Below, piece by piece: positions 1 through 8,707 of a stretch of DNA of 64,000 nt. The notes under the pieces were generated by a model. The model was not told where the DNA came from, ran no database searches, and was given only the letters and a program-made list of their open reading frames with translations. Within the stretch, counting starts at the first letter, position 1, and every line of letters starts with the position of its first letter. The position numbers were made by a program, and so were the translations under genes. The stretch comes from Chloroflexota bacterium (lineage in GTDB: Bacteria; Chloroflexota; Anaerolineae; 4572-78; J111): positions 1 to 64,000 of the forward strand of contig BOKF01000011.1 in the NCBI GenBank assembly GCA_016860845.1, read 5' to 3'.

Positions 1-460
1 TATGGCTTGCGTAACTTAGTACACTTTTTTCAGCGCCTTTTTCTTGATCTCGAAGGCTACCGCCTTTTTACTGCTCCTGGTGCACCCTACTATATCTAGT
101 GGGTATCTCGGAAATTCTGGATGAACCGAAAAGATTTTCTCCCATTGTACCACGCCTTGCTATTCCCGTCTATCTCCAAACAAAAAAGGCAACAATTCCA
201 AATTTGGAAACCGGGTGAGCAATTTTGAGCCAATTTCGCGGAGTGAGGCATCCTCAGATGCCGAACGTTGCCGCATCTGAGGATGCTAGCTCCTCATATT
301 TGGAATTGCTGCAAAAAAGGCCGGCCGGTTAAGCTGGCTCTTTACCTCTAAGCCTTCCTGCTTTGCCGAATTTTGTCCAGCCCAATCGAGATAAAGCCTC
401 ACAAATTAATTCCCAGATTATGACGCGTGTGATATACTTCACGCTCAACGATGTTGCCCA
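1..460. other. Gene-poor left edge upstream of the BMP-type ABC operon
   Basis: No convincing gene is seen here. The stretch holds a nested inverted repeat (listed separately, 189-312) and, just before the first gene, a TATACT hexamer at 433-438 that could be a -10 element, although no good -35 sits in front of it. A minus-strand frame of about 45 codons ending at 16 is open but has no homology I recognise. Confidence 0.5.
189..312. repeat. Nested palindrome with GCATCCTCAGATGC arms
   Basis: A perfect 14-bp inverted pair (248-261 and 273-286, loop 11) lies inside a weaker outer pair of CAATTCCAAAT-type arms (189-203 and 298-312). The same inner arm recurs at 39989-40028, so this is a dispersed palindromic repeat of the genome rather than a one-off terminator. 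Confidence 0.7.
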
Positions 461-2083
461 ATGAACAATTATTTTCCTCCCCCACAAACGCATCTTGAGG
501 GAGAGTCCGCCGCTGTGGCGAACTCGACCCCCCTGGCCCTAATTGAACTGCGCGGCATCACCAAACATTTTCCCGGCGTCGTGGCCAACGACGACATTTT
601 TCTGACGATTCGCGGCGGCGAAATTCAGAGCCTGCTGGGGGAGAATGGCGCGGGCAAATCCACCCTGCTCAACATTCTCTCCGGGATGGTCCAGCCGGAT
701 CGCGGTCACATTTTAATGGACGGCCAGGTGGTGGCCCTGACCTCGCCGCACGAGGCGCTCAAACGGGGGATTGGGACCGTCTACCAACACTTCACCCTGG
801 TGCCCACGCTGTCGGTGATTGAAAATGTCATGCTGGGCCGGCCGTCTGGTTTTGTATTAAACCTGCGCCAGGCCGAACAGCGGCTGCAAGCGCTGCTGGA
901 TGATGTGGGCTTGGCCGTCTCGCCCCAGGTGGAGGTGCGGCATCTCTCGCTGGGGCAGCAGCAGCGCGTCGAAATCATCAAGGTGCTCTTTCGCGGCTCG
1001 CGGGTGCTGCTGCTGGACGAGCCAACCTCAGTCTTAACGCCAGCCGAGGTCAGCGAGTTGTTTGCGATTCTGCGCCGGCTTAAAGCGGCCGGAGTGGCCA
1101 TTGTCTTCATTACCCACAAGCTGGAAGAAGCGCTGACCCTCAGCGACCGGATCACCATCTTGCGCCAGGGGCAGCGGGTCGGCGAGGTGGGGCCGGATAG
1201 ACTGGCTCAGCAGGACCGGGCAGCCGTTACGGAACATATTCTCTCGTTGATGTTTGGAGTTGCTTCTTCTCTGCCGCCGTCTTTGGCCGACTCGGAGAGG
1301 ATGCCCCTTAAAAGCAGGCCGTCCCTCTCGGCCAGGCCTGTCTGTGTTCTGAAGGAGGTGACTGCTTTCAGCGACCGGGAGACGCTTTCGCTCAGCCGGA
1401 TCAGCCTGGAACTTCACGCCGGTGAGATTTTAGGCATCGCCGGGGTGGACGGCAACGGCCAGAAGGAACTGGGCGAAGTATTGGCGGGACAGCGCCGGGT
1501 GAGCGCCGGGCAGATCATGGTCAGCGGGGTTAATATTGCCAACCGTGGAACTGCGGCAGCCCGAAAGGTAGGGGTCGGCTACCTGACCGATGACCGGCTG
1601 GGTGAGGCCGGCGTGCCGGCTTTGAGCGTTGCCGAGAATGCGGTGCTCAAGGGGGTCAATCAGCCGCCGTTTTCGCGCTGGACGCTGTTGAATCGAGGCG
1701 CTATCGCCGCGCATGCGGCTCGCCTGATCCAGCAGTTTAAGATTGTGACCCCCGGTCCCTGGGCGCGGCTGGGCACGCTCTCCGGAGGCAATATTCAAAA
1801 GTTATTGCTCGCCCGCGAGTTGGCGGCGCGGCCCAAAATCCTGGTCTGTAACAAGCCCACCCAGGGCCTCGACGTTCTGACCGCGCAATTTGTGCTGCAA
1901 ACGCTGCGGGCGCAAGCGGAGCGAGGCACGGCCGTTCTGCTGATCTCGGCGGAGTTGGATGAACTGCTGGCCTGCAGCGACCGCATCGGGGTCATGTACA
2001 ACGGCCGCCTGCTCGATGTTGTGCCGGCCGCCCAGGCGAATGAAGCGACGATTGGCCGTCTGATGCTGGGGTTGGCGCAATGA
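461..2083 (+). CDS. BMP-type simple sugar/nucleoside ABC transporter, double ATPase subunit
   Basis: Cytoplasmic ATPase that drives the importer formed with the two following permeases and the lipoprotein at 4431. It has the tandem nucleotide-binding domains of the RbsA/YufO/NupA family at normal length (540 aa). The first domain is intact: Walker A GENGAGKST (residues 60-68), signature LSLGQQQR (162-169) and Walker B LLLDEPTS (183-190). The second domain is degenerate, as is usual in this family: its Walker A position reads GVDGNGQKE and its Walker B reads LVCNKPTQGLD, so ATP hydrolysis probably rests on one site. An LSGGNIQK signature remains in the second half. Its stop overlaps the start of the first permease by 4 bases, which implies translational coupling. 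The substrate cannot be read from the ATPase; a nucleoside or purine is inferred from the BMP-type binding protein. Confidence 0.88.
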   Translation: MNNYFPPPQTHLEGESAAVANSTPLALIELRGITKHFPGVVANDDIFLTIRGGEIQSLLGENGAGKSTLLNILSGMVQPDRGHILMDGQVVALTSPHEALKRGIGTVYQHFTLVPTLSVIENVMLGRPSGFVLNLRQAEQRLQALLDDVGLAVSPQVEVRHLSLGQQQRVEIIKVLFRGSRVLLLDEPTSVLTPAEVSELFAILRRLKAAGVAIVFITHKLEEALTLSDRITILRQGQRVGEVGPDRLAQQDRAAVTEHILSLMFGVASSLPPSLADSERMPLKSRPSLSARPVCVLKEVTAFSDRETLSLSRISLELHAGEILGIAGVDGNGQKELGEVLAGQRRVSAGQIMVSGVNIANRGTAAARKVGVGYLTDDRLGEAGVPALSVAENAVLKGVNQPPFSRWTLLNRGAIAAHAARLIQQFKIVTPGPWARLGTLSGGNIQKLLLARELAARPKILVCNKPTQGLDVLTAQFVLQTLRAQAERGTAVLLISAELDELLACSDRIGVMYNGRLLDVVPAAQANEATIGRLMLGLAQ

Positions 2084-3123
2084 TGTCTCTTGTGTCAACT
2101 CGTTCCCTGAAGCCGCTGCTGAGTTCGACCCTGGCTGTGGTGGCGGCATTTCTCAGCGGGGGTATTTTTTTGTGGCTGGTGGGCAAAGACCCAGTCCAGG
2201 CGTATGGGATCTTGTTTAGCCGGGGCATCGGCAGTTCTTTCGGTTTAACCGAAACCCTGATCAAAATGGCGCCGCTGCTGCTGGTCAGCGCCGGACTGCT
2301 GGTCGCGCTGAAGGCCAGCGTCTGGAACATTGGGGTGGATGGGCAGTTCCTGATTGGGGCAAGTTTGGTGGGGCTGGTCGCGCCCCGCCTGGCCGGAGTT
2401 ATCCCTTATTTTCTGATGCTCAGCTTATGCGCCCTGGTTGGGGTTGGCGGTGGGATAGCCTGGGGAGTTGTGCCGGCTGTGCTCAAGGTGCGCTACGGGC
2501 TTAACGAGATTATCACCACGATTATGATGAATTATGTGGCCGTCTATCTGACCAGTTGGCTGGTCAAAGGCCCGTTTCGAGACCCCAGCGTTGTGGCCCC
2601 GCAAATGCCGCTCATTCCCGAGGCCTTTCGCCTGCCCGCGTTGCCGTTCACCCGGATTCACCTGGGGCTGGTCGTGGGCCTCGCCGCCGTGCTGCTGGTT
2701 TATTTGATGTTCCGCTATAGTACGGTTGGTTTTGCCCTGATGGTGCTGGGGCGCAGCCGCAAAGCCGCACTGCACGCCGGGATGCCGGTCAACCGGCTGG
2801 TGGTTATGGCGATGCTGGCCAGCGCCGGGTTGGCCGGGTTGGCCGGGGCCAATGATGTCCTGGGAGTCAAAGGATTGTTCCAGGGCGAGTGGAATCCCAT
2901 GTACGGCCTGACCGGCTTTGCCCTGGTTTTTCTGGCCCGCCTCAACGGTCTGGGTGTCATCCCCCTGGCTTATTTTTTTGCCCTCCTTGATTTTGGCGGG
3001 GAAATGATGGCCCGCACCGCCCAAATCCCGGCCTTTTTTGTGCCGATGCTGGAAGGCCTGATGCTTATTTTTCTGGCCGTGGGGGCTTATTTCGAGCGGA
3101 AATATCTGGGGGAAGTGGATTAA
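2080..3123 (+). CDS. BMP-type ABC transporter permease 1 (YufP-like)
   Basis: Inner-membrane permease of the BPD_transp_2 family, 347 aa with about nine or ten hydrophobic segments. The central stretch YGLNEIITTIMMNY (about residues 140-153) is typical of the YufP/NupB class, as is the GxxGVDGQFLIGA segment near residue 85. It starts inside the stop of the ATPase gene (ATGA overlap), so the two are made together. With the partner permease at 3318 it forms the transmembrane channel. The 194 bases that follow are occupied by an inverted array of ACAGGAT-type repeats rather than by another gene. Confidence 0.87.
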   Translation: MMSLVSTRSLKPLLSSTLAVVAAFLSGGIFLWLVGKDPVQAYGILFSRGIGSSFGLTETLIKMAPLLLVSAGLLVALKASVWNIGVDGQFLIGASLVGLVAPRLAGVIPYFLMLSLCALVGVGGGIAWGVVPAVLKVRYGLNEIITTIMMNYVAVYLTSWLVKGPFRDPSVVAPQMPLIPEAFRLPALPFTRIHLGLVVGLAAVLLVYLMFRYSTVGFALMVLGRSRKAALHAGMPVNRLVVMAMLASAGLAGLAGANDVLGVKGLFQGEWNPMYGLTGFALVFLARLNGLGVIPLAYFFALLDFGGEMMARTAQIPAFFVPMLEGLMLIFLAVGAYFERKYLGEVD

Positions 3124-3221
3124 CCTCTCCCACGAAAATTGGCTGTTGATTTGAACCTGGAATCAAGAGTACACTCTGGTCTCCAAGAGGTTGATCATAG
3201 AGTTTGCTGGAAATAAAAACT

Positions 3222-3308
3222 AGACAGGATAAACAGGATTTACAAGATGAAACTTACTTATAATCCTGTTAATCTTGTTAATCATGTCAAAAAATTTGTT
3301 AATCCTGA
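3222..3308. repeat. Inverted array of ACAGGAT-type short repeats
   Basis: Units of about 9 bp (GACAGGATA, AACAGGATT, TACAAGAT) at 3223-3248 are followed by their complements (AATCCTGTT, AATCTTGTT, AATCATGTC) at 3262-3288, so the RNA could fold into a long imperfect hairpin between the two permease genes. Similar units recur at 16423-16482. Confidence 0.7.
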
Positions 3309-3317
3309 TACTGTTTC

Positions 3318-4256
3318 GTGAGTGGATCACTGGTACAAAATTTTGTTGCCGTTCTCTTAAGCGCCGGGCTGATTGCCGCCGTGCCGCTGCTGCTGGCCGC
3401 CCTCGGCGAAACCTTTGCCGAGCGGGCCGGGCTGCTCAACCTGGGCCTGGAAGGGATGATGCTCATGGGCGCTTTTGGCGGCTTTTATGTCGCCCTCAAC
3501 AGCGGGAGCACCTGGGCGGGACTCGCCGCCGGGCTGGGCGTTGGCCTGATGTTGGGCTTGCTCTTTGGCTGGCTGACCATTACCCTGCAAGTAGATCAGG
3601 TCATCGTCGGTCTGGGCCTGACTATTTTTGGGGGCGGGCTGACCGGTTTTCTGTTTCGTGATTTGTACGGGCAGCAGTTTCCAACCCTGGCCGTCAGCGC
3701 CCAGAAAATAGCCGTCCCTTTCTTAAGCGGTATTCCGATCCTCGGTCCGGCTCTATTTCGGCAGCAGCTTGTGGTTTACCTGGCCTGGGGGCTGGTCGCC
3801 GTTTTTGCCTTTATCCTGATCCGCACCCGTTTCGGCCTGGAAATCCGGGCCGTCGGGGAGAGTCCCCTGGCCGCCGACGCCGCCGGGGTCAACGTAGCCC
3901 GGACGCGCTACCTGGCGATTCTGATCGGCGGGATGATGGCCGGCCTGGGCGGCGCGTTTCTATCGGTCGGCGATCTGAACTTTTTCGTGCCCGGGATGAC
4001 CGTCGGCCAGGGCTTTATTGCTATCGCCGTCGCCATGCTCGGCAAGTGGCGGCCCTACCGGGTTTTTATCGGGGCGGTGCTGTTTGGGCTGCTGCGCTCC
4101 CTGGCCAACGGCCTGCAAATCATCGGGGTGAATGTCCAGCCGGAGTTTATTTTGATGCTGCCCTACCTCGGCATTATCGTCGCCCTGGTGCTGCTGGCCG
4201 GTCGGACCAGCCTGCCTGCGGCATTGGGCGTCCCGTACACCCGAGGACAGAAGTAG
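3318..4256 (+). CDS. BMP-type ABC transporter permease 2 (YufQ-like)
   Basis: Second inner-membrane permease, 312 aa, also BPD_transp_2. The signature stretch ERAGLLNLGLEGMMLMGAF (about residues 35-53) is diagnostic of the YufQ/NupC class that pairs with YufP-like subunits. The open frame begins with GTG at 3318; no strong Shine-Dalgarno sequence precedes it, so the exact start is uncertain, but the first membrane segment begins a few residues later and little can be missing. Separation from permease 1 by a 194-bp repeat-filled gap is unusual for this operon type. Confidence 0.85.
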   Translation: MSGSLVQNFVAVLLSAGLIAAVPLLLAALGETFAERAGLLNLGLEGMMLMGAFGGFYVALNSGSTWAGLAAGLGVGLMLGLLFGWLTITLQVDQVIVGLGLTIFGGGLTGFLFRDLYGQQFPTLAVSAQKIAVPFLSGIPILGPALFRQQLVVYLAWGLVAVFAFILIRTRFGLEIRAVGESPLAADAAGVNVARTRYLAILIGGMMAGLGGAFLSVGDLNFFVPGMTVGQGFIAIAVAMLGKWRPYRVFIGAVLFGLLRSLANGLQIIGVNVQPEFILMLPYLGIIVALVLLAGRTSLPAALGVPYTRGQK

Positions 4257-4274
4257 TAAGATAGAAAATCAGGA

Positions 4275-4297
4275 GTGCAAAAGCTTAGCTTTTGCAC
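4275..4297. repeat. Short perfect hairpin after the second permease
   Basis: GTGCAAAAGC and its complement are separated by TTA (10-bp stem, 3-base loop). It resembles the GGAGTCCAAAGC palindrome family of this window in position and layout. It could slow or end transcription between permease and binding protein; there is no clear U-tract. Confidence 0.55.
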
Positions 4298-4352
4298 AAT
4301 AACTATTTTCCGAGGAGTCGTCACGAGCTAACGCACACCACCGATAATGAAA

Positions 4353-4402
4353 ATGGAGTCCAAAGCTTGCTTTGGCTTTTTGACAAACCGAGGTTTGCAC
4401 TC
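4353..4402. repeat. Imperfect palindrome, GGAGTCCAAAGC family
   Basis: A left arm beginning GGAGTCCAAAGC is matched by GCTTTGG and then by a second inner arm ending GCACTCC just before the ribosome site of the binding-protein gene. It belongs to the same dispersed family as the copies at 8406 and 31944. Confidence 0.55.
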
Positions 4403-4430
4403 CAGTTTAATTTCGAAGGAGACAAATCTG

Positions 4431-5501
4431 ATGAAATTCCACCAGTGGGTTGGATTGATCGTGTTAGGATTAATTCTATGTACTCTGGCCGCTTGCGGCG
4501 GAACGCAGCCGGCAGCCTCCGAGGCTTCTGTCGCCAGCGGTGCGAGCGAAAAAGCGGCCAATGTGGCGGTCTTGCTGCCGGCCAGCCGCACCGACCAGGG
4601 CTGGAACCAGCAGGCAGCGGACGCGATGGCGGCGGTGCAAAAGGAACGCGGCTTTAACCTGGAAGTAGCCGAAAACCTGGGTTACGATGACATCACCCCC
4701 GTGCTGCGCGACCTGGCCGAGCGGGGCTTTGATCTGCTCATCTGCCATGCCAGCGGCTACCAGACGGTCTGCCCGGAGTTTGCCAACAAGAACCAGGTCA
4801 AAGTCGCCGTGGTCGAGAATCCCGGCGCGATTGGGCCAAACGTGTCCGATATCGAAACACAGGCCCAGGAGGTCGCCTACCTGGCCGGGATTTTGGCGGC
4901 CCGGTTGACCCAGAGCAAAACGGTCGGCATCGTCGTTTCCGGCGAGCCGCCGACCTGGAATTTTATGACGGTCGGTTTTGCCGAGGGGGTCAAAGCGACC
5001 GACCCGGCGGTGAACATCCTCTACAGCGTCATCGGCGAGGCGGCTTATGAGGATGCCGCCGGGGCCAAGCGGGTGACGGAGTCGGAACTGGCCGCCGGGG
5101 CCGACATTATCTTTGGTATGGGCGACGGCGCTTCGTTTGGCATGATCCAGGCGATCCAGGAGCACAACAACCAGGCCGGGACAAAAGCCCGCTTCATTGA
5201 CGTGATCGGCGACAAGAGCAAACAGTACCGCGATGTGCTGCTGACGTCGGTCTTGTTTGACTACAGCGGCCTCTACCGCCAGATGCTGGACGATGTCGAG
5301 AGCGGCGCATTTGGCAAGGTTTACACCATGGATGTCGCCTCCGGCGGGGTGCGCCTGCTGGACCTGCCCGGCGATGTTCCGGCAGAGGTCAAGCAGGCCG
5401 TCGAGCAGGCCAGGGCGGATATTATCGCCGGTAAAATCAAGGTCTCAGCCATCGGCGATGCCGAAGGGATGCGGAAGCGGTTGGACGAGCTAGAAAAATA
5501 A
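4431..5501 (+). CDS. BMP-family substrate-binding lipoprotein
   Basis: Extracytoplasmic binding protein of the BMP/PnrA (Med) family, 356 aa, which captures the substrate, probably a nucleoside, for the upstream importer. The start at 4431 is preferred over an upstream frame start because it has an AAGGAG site 7 bases upstream and gives a clean lipoprotein signal: a short basic N-end, a hydrophobic core and the lipobox LAAC with the lipidated Cys near residue 21. A low-complexity Ala/Ser linker follows, then the binding fold beginning VAVLLPASRTDQGWNQQA. It is placed last in the transporter set, behind a palindrome that may uncouple its level from the permeases. Confidence 0.87.
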   Translation: MKFHQWVGLIVLGLILCTLAACGGTQPAASEASVASGASEKAANVAVLLPASRTDQGWNQQAADAMAAVQKERGFNLEVAENLGYDDITPVLRDLAERGFDLLICHASGYQTVCPEFANKNQVKVAVVENPGAIGPNVSDIETQAQEVAYLAGILAARLTQSKTVGIVVSGEPPTWNFMTVGFAEGVKATDPAVNILYSVIGEAAYEDAAGAKRVTESELAAGADIIFGMGDGASFGMIQAIQEHNNQAGTKARFIDVIGDKSKQYRDVLLTSVLFDYSGLYRQMLDDVESGAFGKVYTMDVASGGVRLLDLPGDVPAEVKQAVEQARADIIAGKIKVSAIGDAEGMRKRLDELEK

Positions 5502-5503
5502 GG

Positions 5504-5589
5504 GTCCACAGATGGACACAGATAGACGCAGATGGAAAAGAAAAAAGAAGATAGAAATTATCTGTGAGCATCTGTGTGAATCTGTGGAC
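5504..5589. repeat. Inverted array of ACAGATGG-type units
   Basis: Ten-base outer arms GTCCACAGAT (5504-5513) and ATCTGTGGAC (5580-5589) are perfect complements, and inside them further CACAGAT/ATCTGTG units repeat. It lies between the binding-protein and aminotransferase genes. A related array is found at 25219-25303. Confidence 0.75.
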
Positions 5590-5609
5590 TAAAAATAAGG
5601 AGGAATCTT

Positions 5610-6788
5610 ATGGATAATTGGCCAATCATGACCCTTTCCGGGGGACCGGTAGAGCTGACCGAGCGCACGCTGCGCGACCAGTCCCGCCCGGTGTTGTACC
5701 ACTACGACCCGGCCTTTATCGAGTTATATGAGCGCACCTGCCAGCTCTTGCAGCAGGTTTTTCAGACCCGCTACGATGTGGTCATGATGCAGGGTGAGGC
5801 GATTTTGGGCCTGGAAGCGGCGGCGGCCTGTTTGATTTCGCCGGGGGACAAGGTGCTGAACCTCGTTTCCGGCGTTTTCGGCAAGTGGTACCAGCTTTTT
5901 ATCGAAAAGTATGGCGGCGAAACCGTCGAATTGGCCGTGCCCTACAACGAAGCGATTGACCCGGAGGACGTGCGCCGGGCATTGGCAGAAAACCCGGGCA
6001 TCAAGTTCTTGTCCGTCGTCCATTCAGAGACCCCCTCGGCGACGGTTAACCCGGTGCAGCACATCGGGCCGATTGCTAAAGAGTTCGGCGTGCTGACCAT
6101 CGTGGACACCGTCTCCGGCCTGGGCGGCGAACTGCTCAGCCCGGAGGCGTGGGGCATTGACCTGGCCGTGGCCGGGCCGCAGAAGTGCCTGGGCGGCTCG
6201 CCGGGGTTGTCGCTGATGTCCATCAGCCCCGACGCCTGGCGGGTGATGGAGCAGAAGCGGCCCAGCCCGGTGCGGGGGAGTTTCATGTCCATTCTGGACT
6301 GGAAAGACACCTGGCTGGAGCGGCGCGTCTTTCCTTATACGCCTTCGGTCAGCCTGGTCTATGCCCTGGAGTCGGTTTTGACCCAGGTGCTTGAAGAAGG
6401 GCTGGCGCGGTTTGCCGCCCGCCACACGGCGGTGGCGCGAGCCTGCCGGGCCGGAGTCAAGGCGCTGGGGTTGGAGCTGTGGGCCGCGCGGGAGGAGATC
6501 GCTGGGGTGGCCGTGACTGGGGTCAAGATGCCCGCAGGGATTGAGGACAAACAATTACGACATCACATGCGTGACCACTATGGGGTCATGATCTCCGGCG
6601 GCTACGGCGAGCTGGCCGGCCAGTTGTTCCGCCTGGGGCACATGGGCAAAGCTGCCCACCCGGCTTACCTGGCGGCCCAGCTCGCCATTTTAGAGCGCAG
6701 CCTGGCCGACCTGGGCCGGCCGGTTGAGTTTGGTGCGGGCGTTGGCGCGGCTATGGCGGTGTTGGAGGGGTGGGGAGTTGGAGAGTAA
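5610..6788 (+). CDS. Class V PLP aminotransferase, alanine- or ureidoglycine-glyoxylate type
   Basis: 392-aa fold-type I PLP enzyme. The DTVSGLGGE stretch holds the Asp that contacts the PLP ring nitrogen (D166), and GPQKCLGGSPG carries the Schiff-base Lys (K192). The overall pattern fits the alanine-glyoxylate / serine-pyruvate aminotransferase family, which includes PucG (ureidoglycine-glyoxylate aminotransferase) and pyridoxamine-pyruvate aminotransferase. A strong AAGGAGGA site lies just before the ATG. Placement directly behind a BMP-type, probably nucleoside/purine importer makes a role in purine or ureide nitrogen salvage attractive, but that is inference: no allantoinase or ureidoglycolate gene is in the window. 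The gene is followed by a minus-strand gene, so the unit ends here. Confidence 0.8.
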   Translation: MDNWPIMTLSGGPVELTERTLRDQSRPVLYHYDPAFIELYERTCQLLQQVFQTRYDVVMMQGEAILGLEAAAACLISPGDKVLNLVSGVFGKWYQLFIEKYGGETVELAVPYNEAIDPEDVRRALAENPGIKFLSVVHSETPSATVNPVQHIGPIAKEFGVLTIVDTVSGLGGELLSPEAWGIDLAVAGPQKCLGGSPGLSLMSISPDAWRVMEQKRPSPVRGSFMSILDWKDTWLERRVFPYTPSVSLVYALESVLTQVLEEGLARFAARHTAVARACRAGVKALGLELWAAREEIAGVAVTGVKMPAGIEDKQLRHHMRDHYGVMISGGYGELAGQLFRLGHMGKAAHPAYLAAQLAILERSLADLGRPVEFGAGVGAAMAVLEGWGVGE

Positions 6789-6866
6789 ACATTTGTGTCT
6801 CCCCCTGGCACTTGCCGTGCCAGGGGGAAGGGTGCGATGAATCTGGGGTTGATGGTAGAACAGAAC

Positions 6867-8270
6867 CTAAGCCGCTGGCGGGACATTTTGGTTGAGCCGG
6901 AAGAGGTTGGTTGGGTCGTAGCGCCGCTTGATCGCCACCAGCCGGTCCCAGGTTGCGCTGGGGTAGGCTTCGCGGATCCGGGCCTGGCCATCGTTGCCCA
7001 GAAAGCCGACATACGCGCTGGAATCGCCCTGGCGCAGCGCTGCCGCAAAGTCAGTAACCCAGGCTTCGTGCTGCGCCGCCTCATCAGGACGCTCATAGAG
7101 CGCGGCGACGTTGGCCATAACCCGCCGCTGCCGGTGGGCGAAGGCAGTGGCATCGGCAGGCACGCGGGCCACCGCCCCGCCGAGTACCCGGAGCTGCGTG
7201 ACTCTCATCGGTGCGGTCGAGGCCTGGAGGTGGTCCATAATCGTCTCCGCCGCCTGGCGATTGATGGCATCAACGAACATTGTCCGCCCTATCGCGACCG
7301 GATGGTAGCCCGCCTCGTCCGGTGGGAAAATCTCCGGATAGGGCATCGGCCGGACCATATCGGCGATGGGCGTGGCCAGCTCCCGGAAGGGGGCGATGGC
7401 CCGTTCGCCGGCGTCCGCCGCACCGGCGTAGCAGATAAGGGCCATGATGATGAGCCGGCCGTGATGCTCGGCGGGCACGAACGGCATGGGTGGGGCGGGC
7501 ATAATGTTGGCGATAATTGACAGCTCGTCCGGTGCGGCCTCTGCTTCAGCGACGAATGAGGTGATGATGTCGGCCGTCGCCGGCAGCATCAACATGCCGC
7601 CCACAACCGTTTCAAGCTCGTGCAGCCGGAACTGGAAGCGGGTGGCGACGCCGAAGTTGCCGCCGCCGCCTCGGATTGCCCAAAAGAGGTCCGGGTGCGT
7701 CTCGGCGTCGGCGCGGAGGAGCTGGCCGTCCGCGGTCACGACGTCAGCCGCCAGCAGGTTGTCAATCGTAAGACCGTGCTTGCGGACGAGGTAGCCGACG
7801 CCGCCACTCAGGGTGATCCCCCCGATGCCGACCGAGCGGGTGTCGCCGAACCCGGTCGCCAGGCCGTAGGCCCCTGCTGCAACCGTGTATTCGCCAGCGG
7901 TCAATCCGGTCTGGACCCAGGCAGTGCGCTGTTTCGCATCAATATCCAACGCTCGCATGCCCGAAAGATCGAGGACGATCCCTCCCTCAGAAACGCTGTG
8001 ACCGGCCAGACTGTGGCCGCCGCTGCGGACGGCCAGCTCCAGCCCGGTCTCACGGGCGAGCGAGATAATGCGCGCCACGTCGGTTGCGTCCGCGGCCCGG
8101 ACGATAACTGCCGGCCGGCGGTCAATGCCCCCATAAAAGACAGTGCGTGCCAGATCGTAGCGGGCATCATCGGGCGCGATTACCCGGCCATTCAGGGCAG
8201 CGCGGAGCTGCGGGATTGAAAGGGTGTTGAGATGGGTCTCTGCCGGCGGTGCATAATTCTTTGTTACCAT
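6867..8270 (-). CDS. FAD-linked oxidase, berberine-bridge-enzyme-like
   Basis: 467-aa oxidoreductase with an N-terminal FAD_binding_4 domain (about residues 50-190) and a C-terminal BBE segment ending YDPTNLFRLNQN, the hallmark of this family. The motif RSGGHSLAGHS supplies the His that is normally joined covalently to the flavin. The Cys that gives a second covalent bond in many members is absent: the GxCPxVG position reads DTRSVGIGG, so the flavin is predicted to be held by one bond. It oxidises an unknown small substrate with O2. No signal peptide is seen, so it is cytoplasmic. The start at 8270 has a GGGGGAAA site in front. The 78 bp before its 3' end contain nothing else. Confidence 0.85.
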   Translation of the reverse strand: MVTKNYAPPAETHLNTLSIPQLRAALNGRVIAPDDARYDLARTVFYGGIDRRPAVIVRAADATDVARIISLARETGLELAVRSGGHSLAGHSVSEGGIVLDLSGMRALDIDAKQRTAWVQTGLTAGEYTVAAGAYGLATGFGDTRSVGIGGITLSGGVGYLVRKHGLTIDNLLAADVVTADGQLLRADAETHPDLFWAIRGGGGNFGVATRFQFRLHELETVVGGMLMLPATADIITSFVAEAEAAPDELSIIANIMPAPPMPFVPAEHHGRLIIMALICYAGAADAGERAIAPFRELATPIADMVRPMPYPEIFPPDEAGYHPVAIGRTMFVDAINRQAAETIMDHLQASTAPMRVTQLRVLGGAVARVPADATAFAHRQRRVMANVAALYERPDEAAQHEAWVTDFAAALRQGDSSAYVGFLGNDGQARIREAYPSATWDRLVAIKRRYDPTNLFRLNQNVPPAA

Positions 8271-8405
8271 AATATTTCCCCCTTGACTAAGGTGATAAGT
8301 GGATACTCTCGCTTCTTATGCAATTCATACCCCTCAATTTTCGCGGCTTTTTCTGCATTTTCGGATGAAAAATTAGGTAGTGGTTAGATTGTAAGTGATG
8401 GTTTT

Positions 8406-8433
8406 GGAGTCCAAAGCTGAGCTTTGGGACTCC
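8406..8433. repeat. GGAGTCCAAAGC palindrome, copy 2
   Basis: GGAGTCCAAAGC, a TGA loop, then its complement with one extra G. The arm is shared with the palindromes at 4353 and 31944. It lies in the region upstream of the oxidase gene, so it is not a terminator for that gene. Confidence 0.65.
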
Positions 8434-8568
8434 ATTACTTACTTTGCAACCCCAACCAAAAATTAATTGGGTCAGTCAAGCAAGAGCATCTCCGGTGAGT
8501 TTAGCGCAAAGAGGCCATTTATCCATCAGCCAAAAGATTGGTTTTTAACCGTACAAATGTTCTAGGAG

Positions 8569-8590
8569 AACCTGTCCTTTTGGACAGGTT
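8569..8590. repeat. AACCTGTCC hairpin
   Basis: A perfect 9-bp stem with a TTTT loop. It is followed by A residues rather than T on the plus strand and is not a canonical terminator on either strand. The GGACA arm resembles those of the two hairpins at 20735-20800. Confidence 0.55.
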
Positions 8591-8635
8591 AAAAATAACA
8601 GCCGGGTGGTGAGTACGAAACCGCTTGAATTGAGT

Positions 8636-8664
8636 TTCACAATATGGTTATTGTGTATTATAAT
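8636..8664 (+). promoter_or_regulatory. Sigma-70-type promoter upstream of the small membrane protein and argGH
   Basis: TTCACA (8636-8641), a 17-bp spacer and a perfect TATAAT (8659-8664). Start of transcription is expected near 8671, about 37 bases before the ATG at 8708. It may also serve argG and argH, which follow on the same strand. Confidence 0.65.
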
Positions 8665-8707
8665 CCGCCTGTTATCCCGAAATTCAAACTGAAAGAAGGC
8701 AGGTTCT

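Larger units (their letters stand above)
8271..8707. other. Divergent intergenic region with two palindromes and one promoter
   Basis: 437 bp between divergently read genes. It holds the palindromes at 8406-8433 and 8569-8590 and a promoter at 8636-8664, listed separately. I see no small gene and no recognisable riboswitch. Confidence 0.6.

Noticed and set aside
16..157. Open minus-strand frame of about 45 codons ending in a Lys-rich C-terminus (KKKALKKVY)
   Set aside because: It has no recognisable homology, no ribosome site and only a weak GTG start. The composition is gene-like but a frame this short is not enough.
4347..4430. Longer N-terminus for the BMP binding lipoprotein
   Set aside because: It would place an extra 28 residues before a clean lipoprotein signal and would be encoded by a palindromic repeat; the ATG at 4431 has its own AAGGAG site.
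8569..8590. Rho-independent terminator for the FAD oxidase or upstream plus-strand genes
   Set aside because: The stem is followed by A residues on the plus strand and no T-run on the minus strand, and it is upstream, not downstream, of the oxidase gene.
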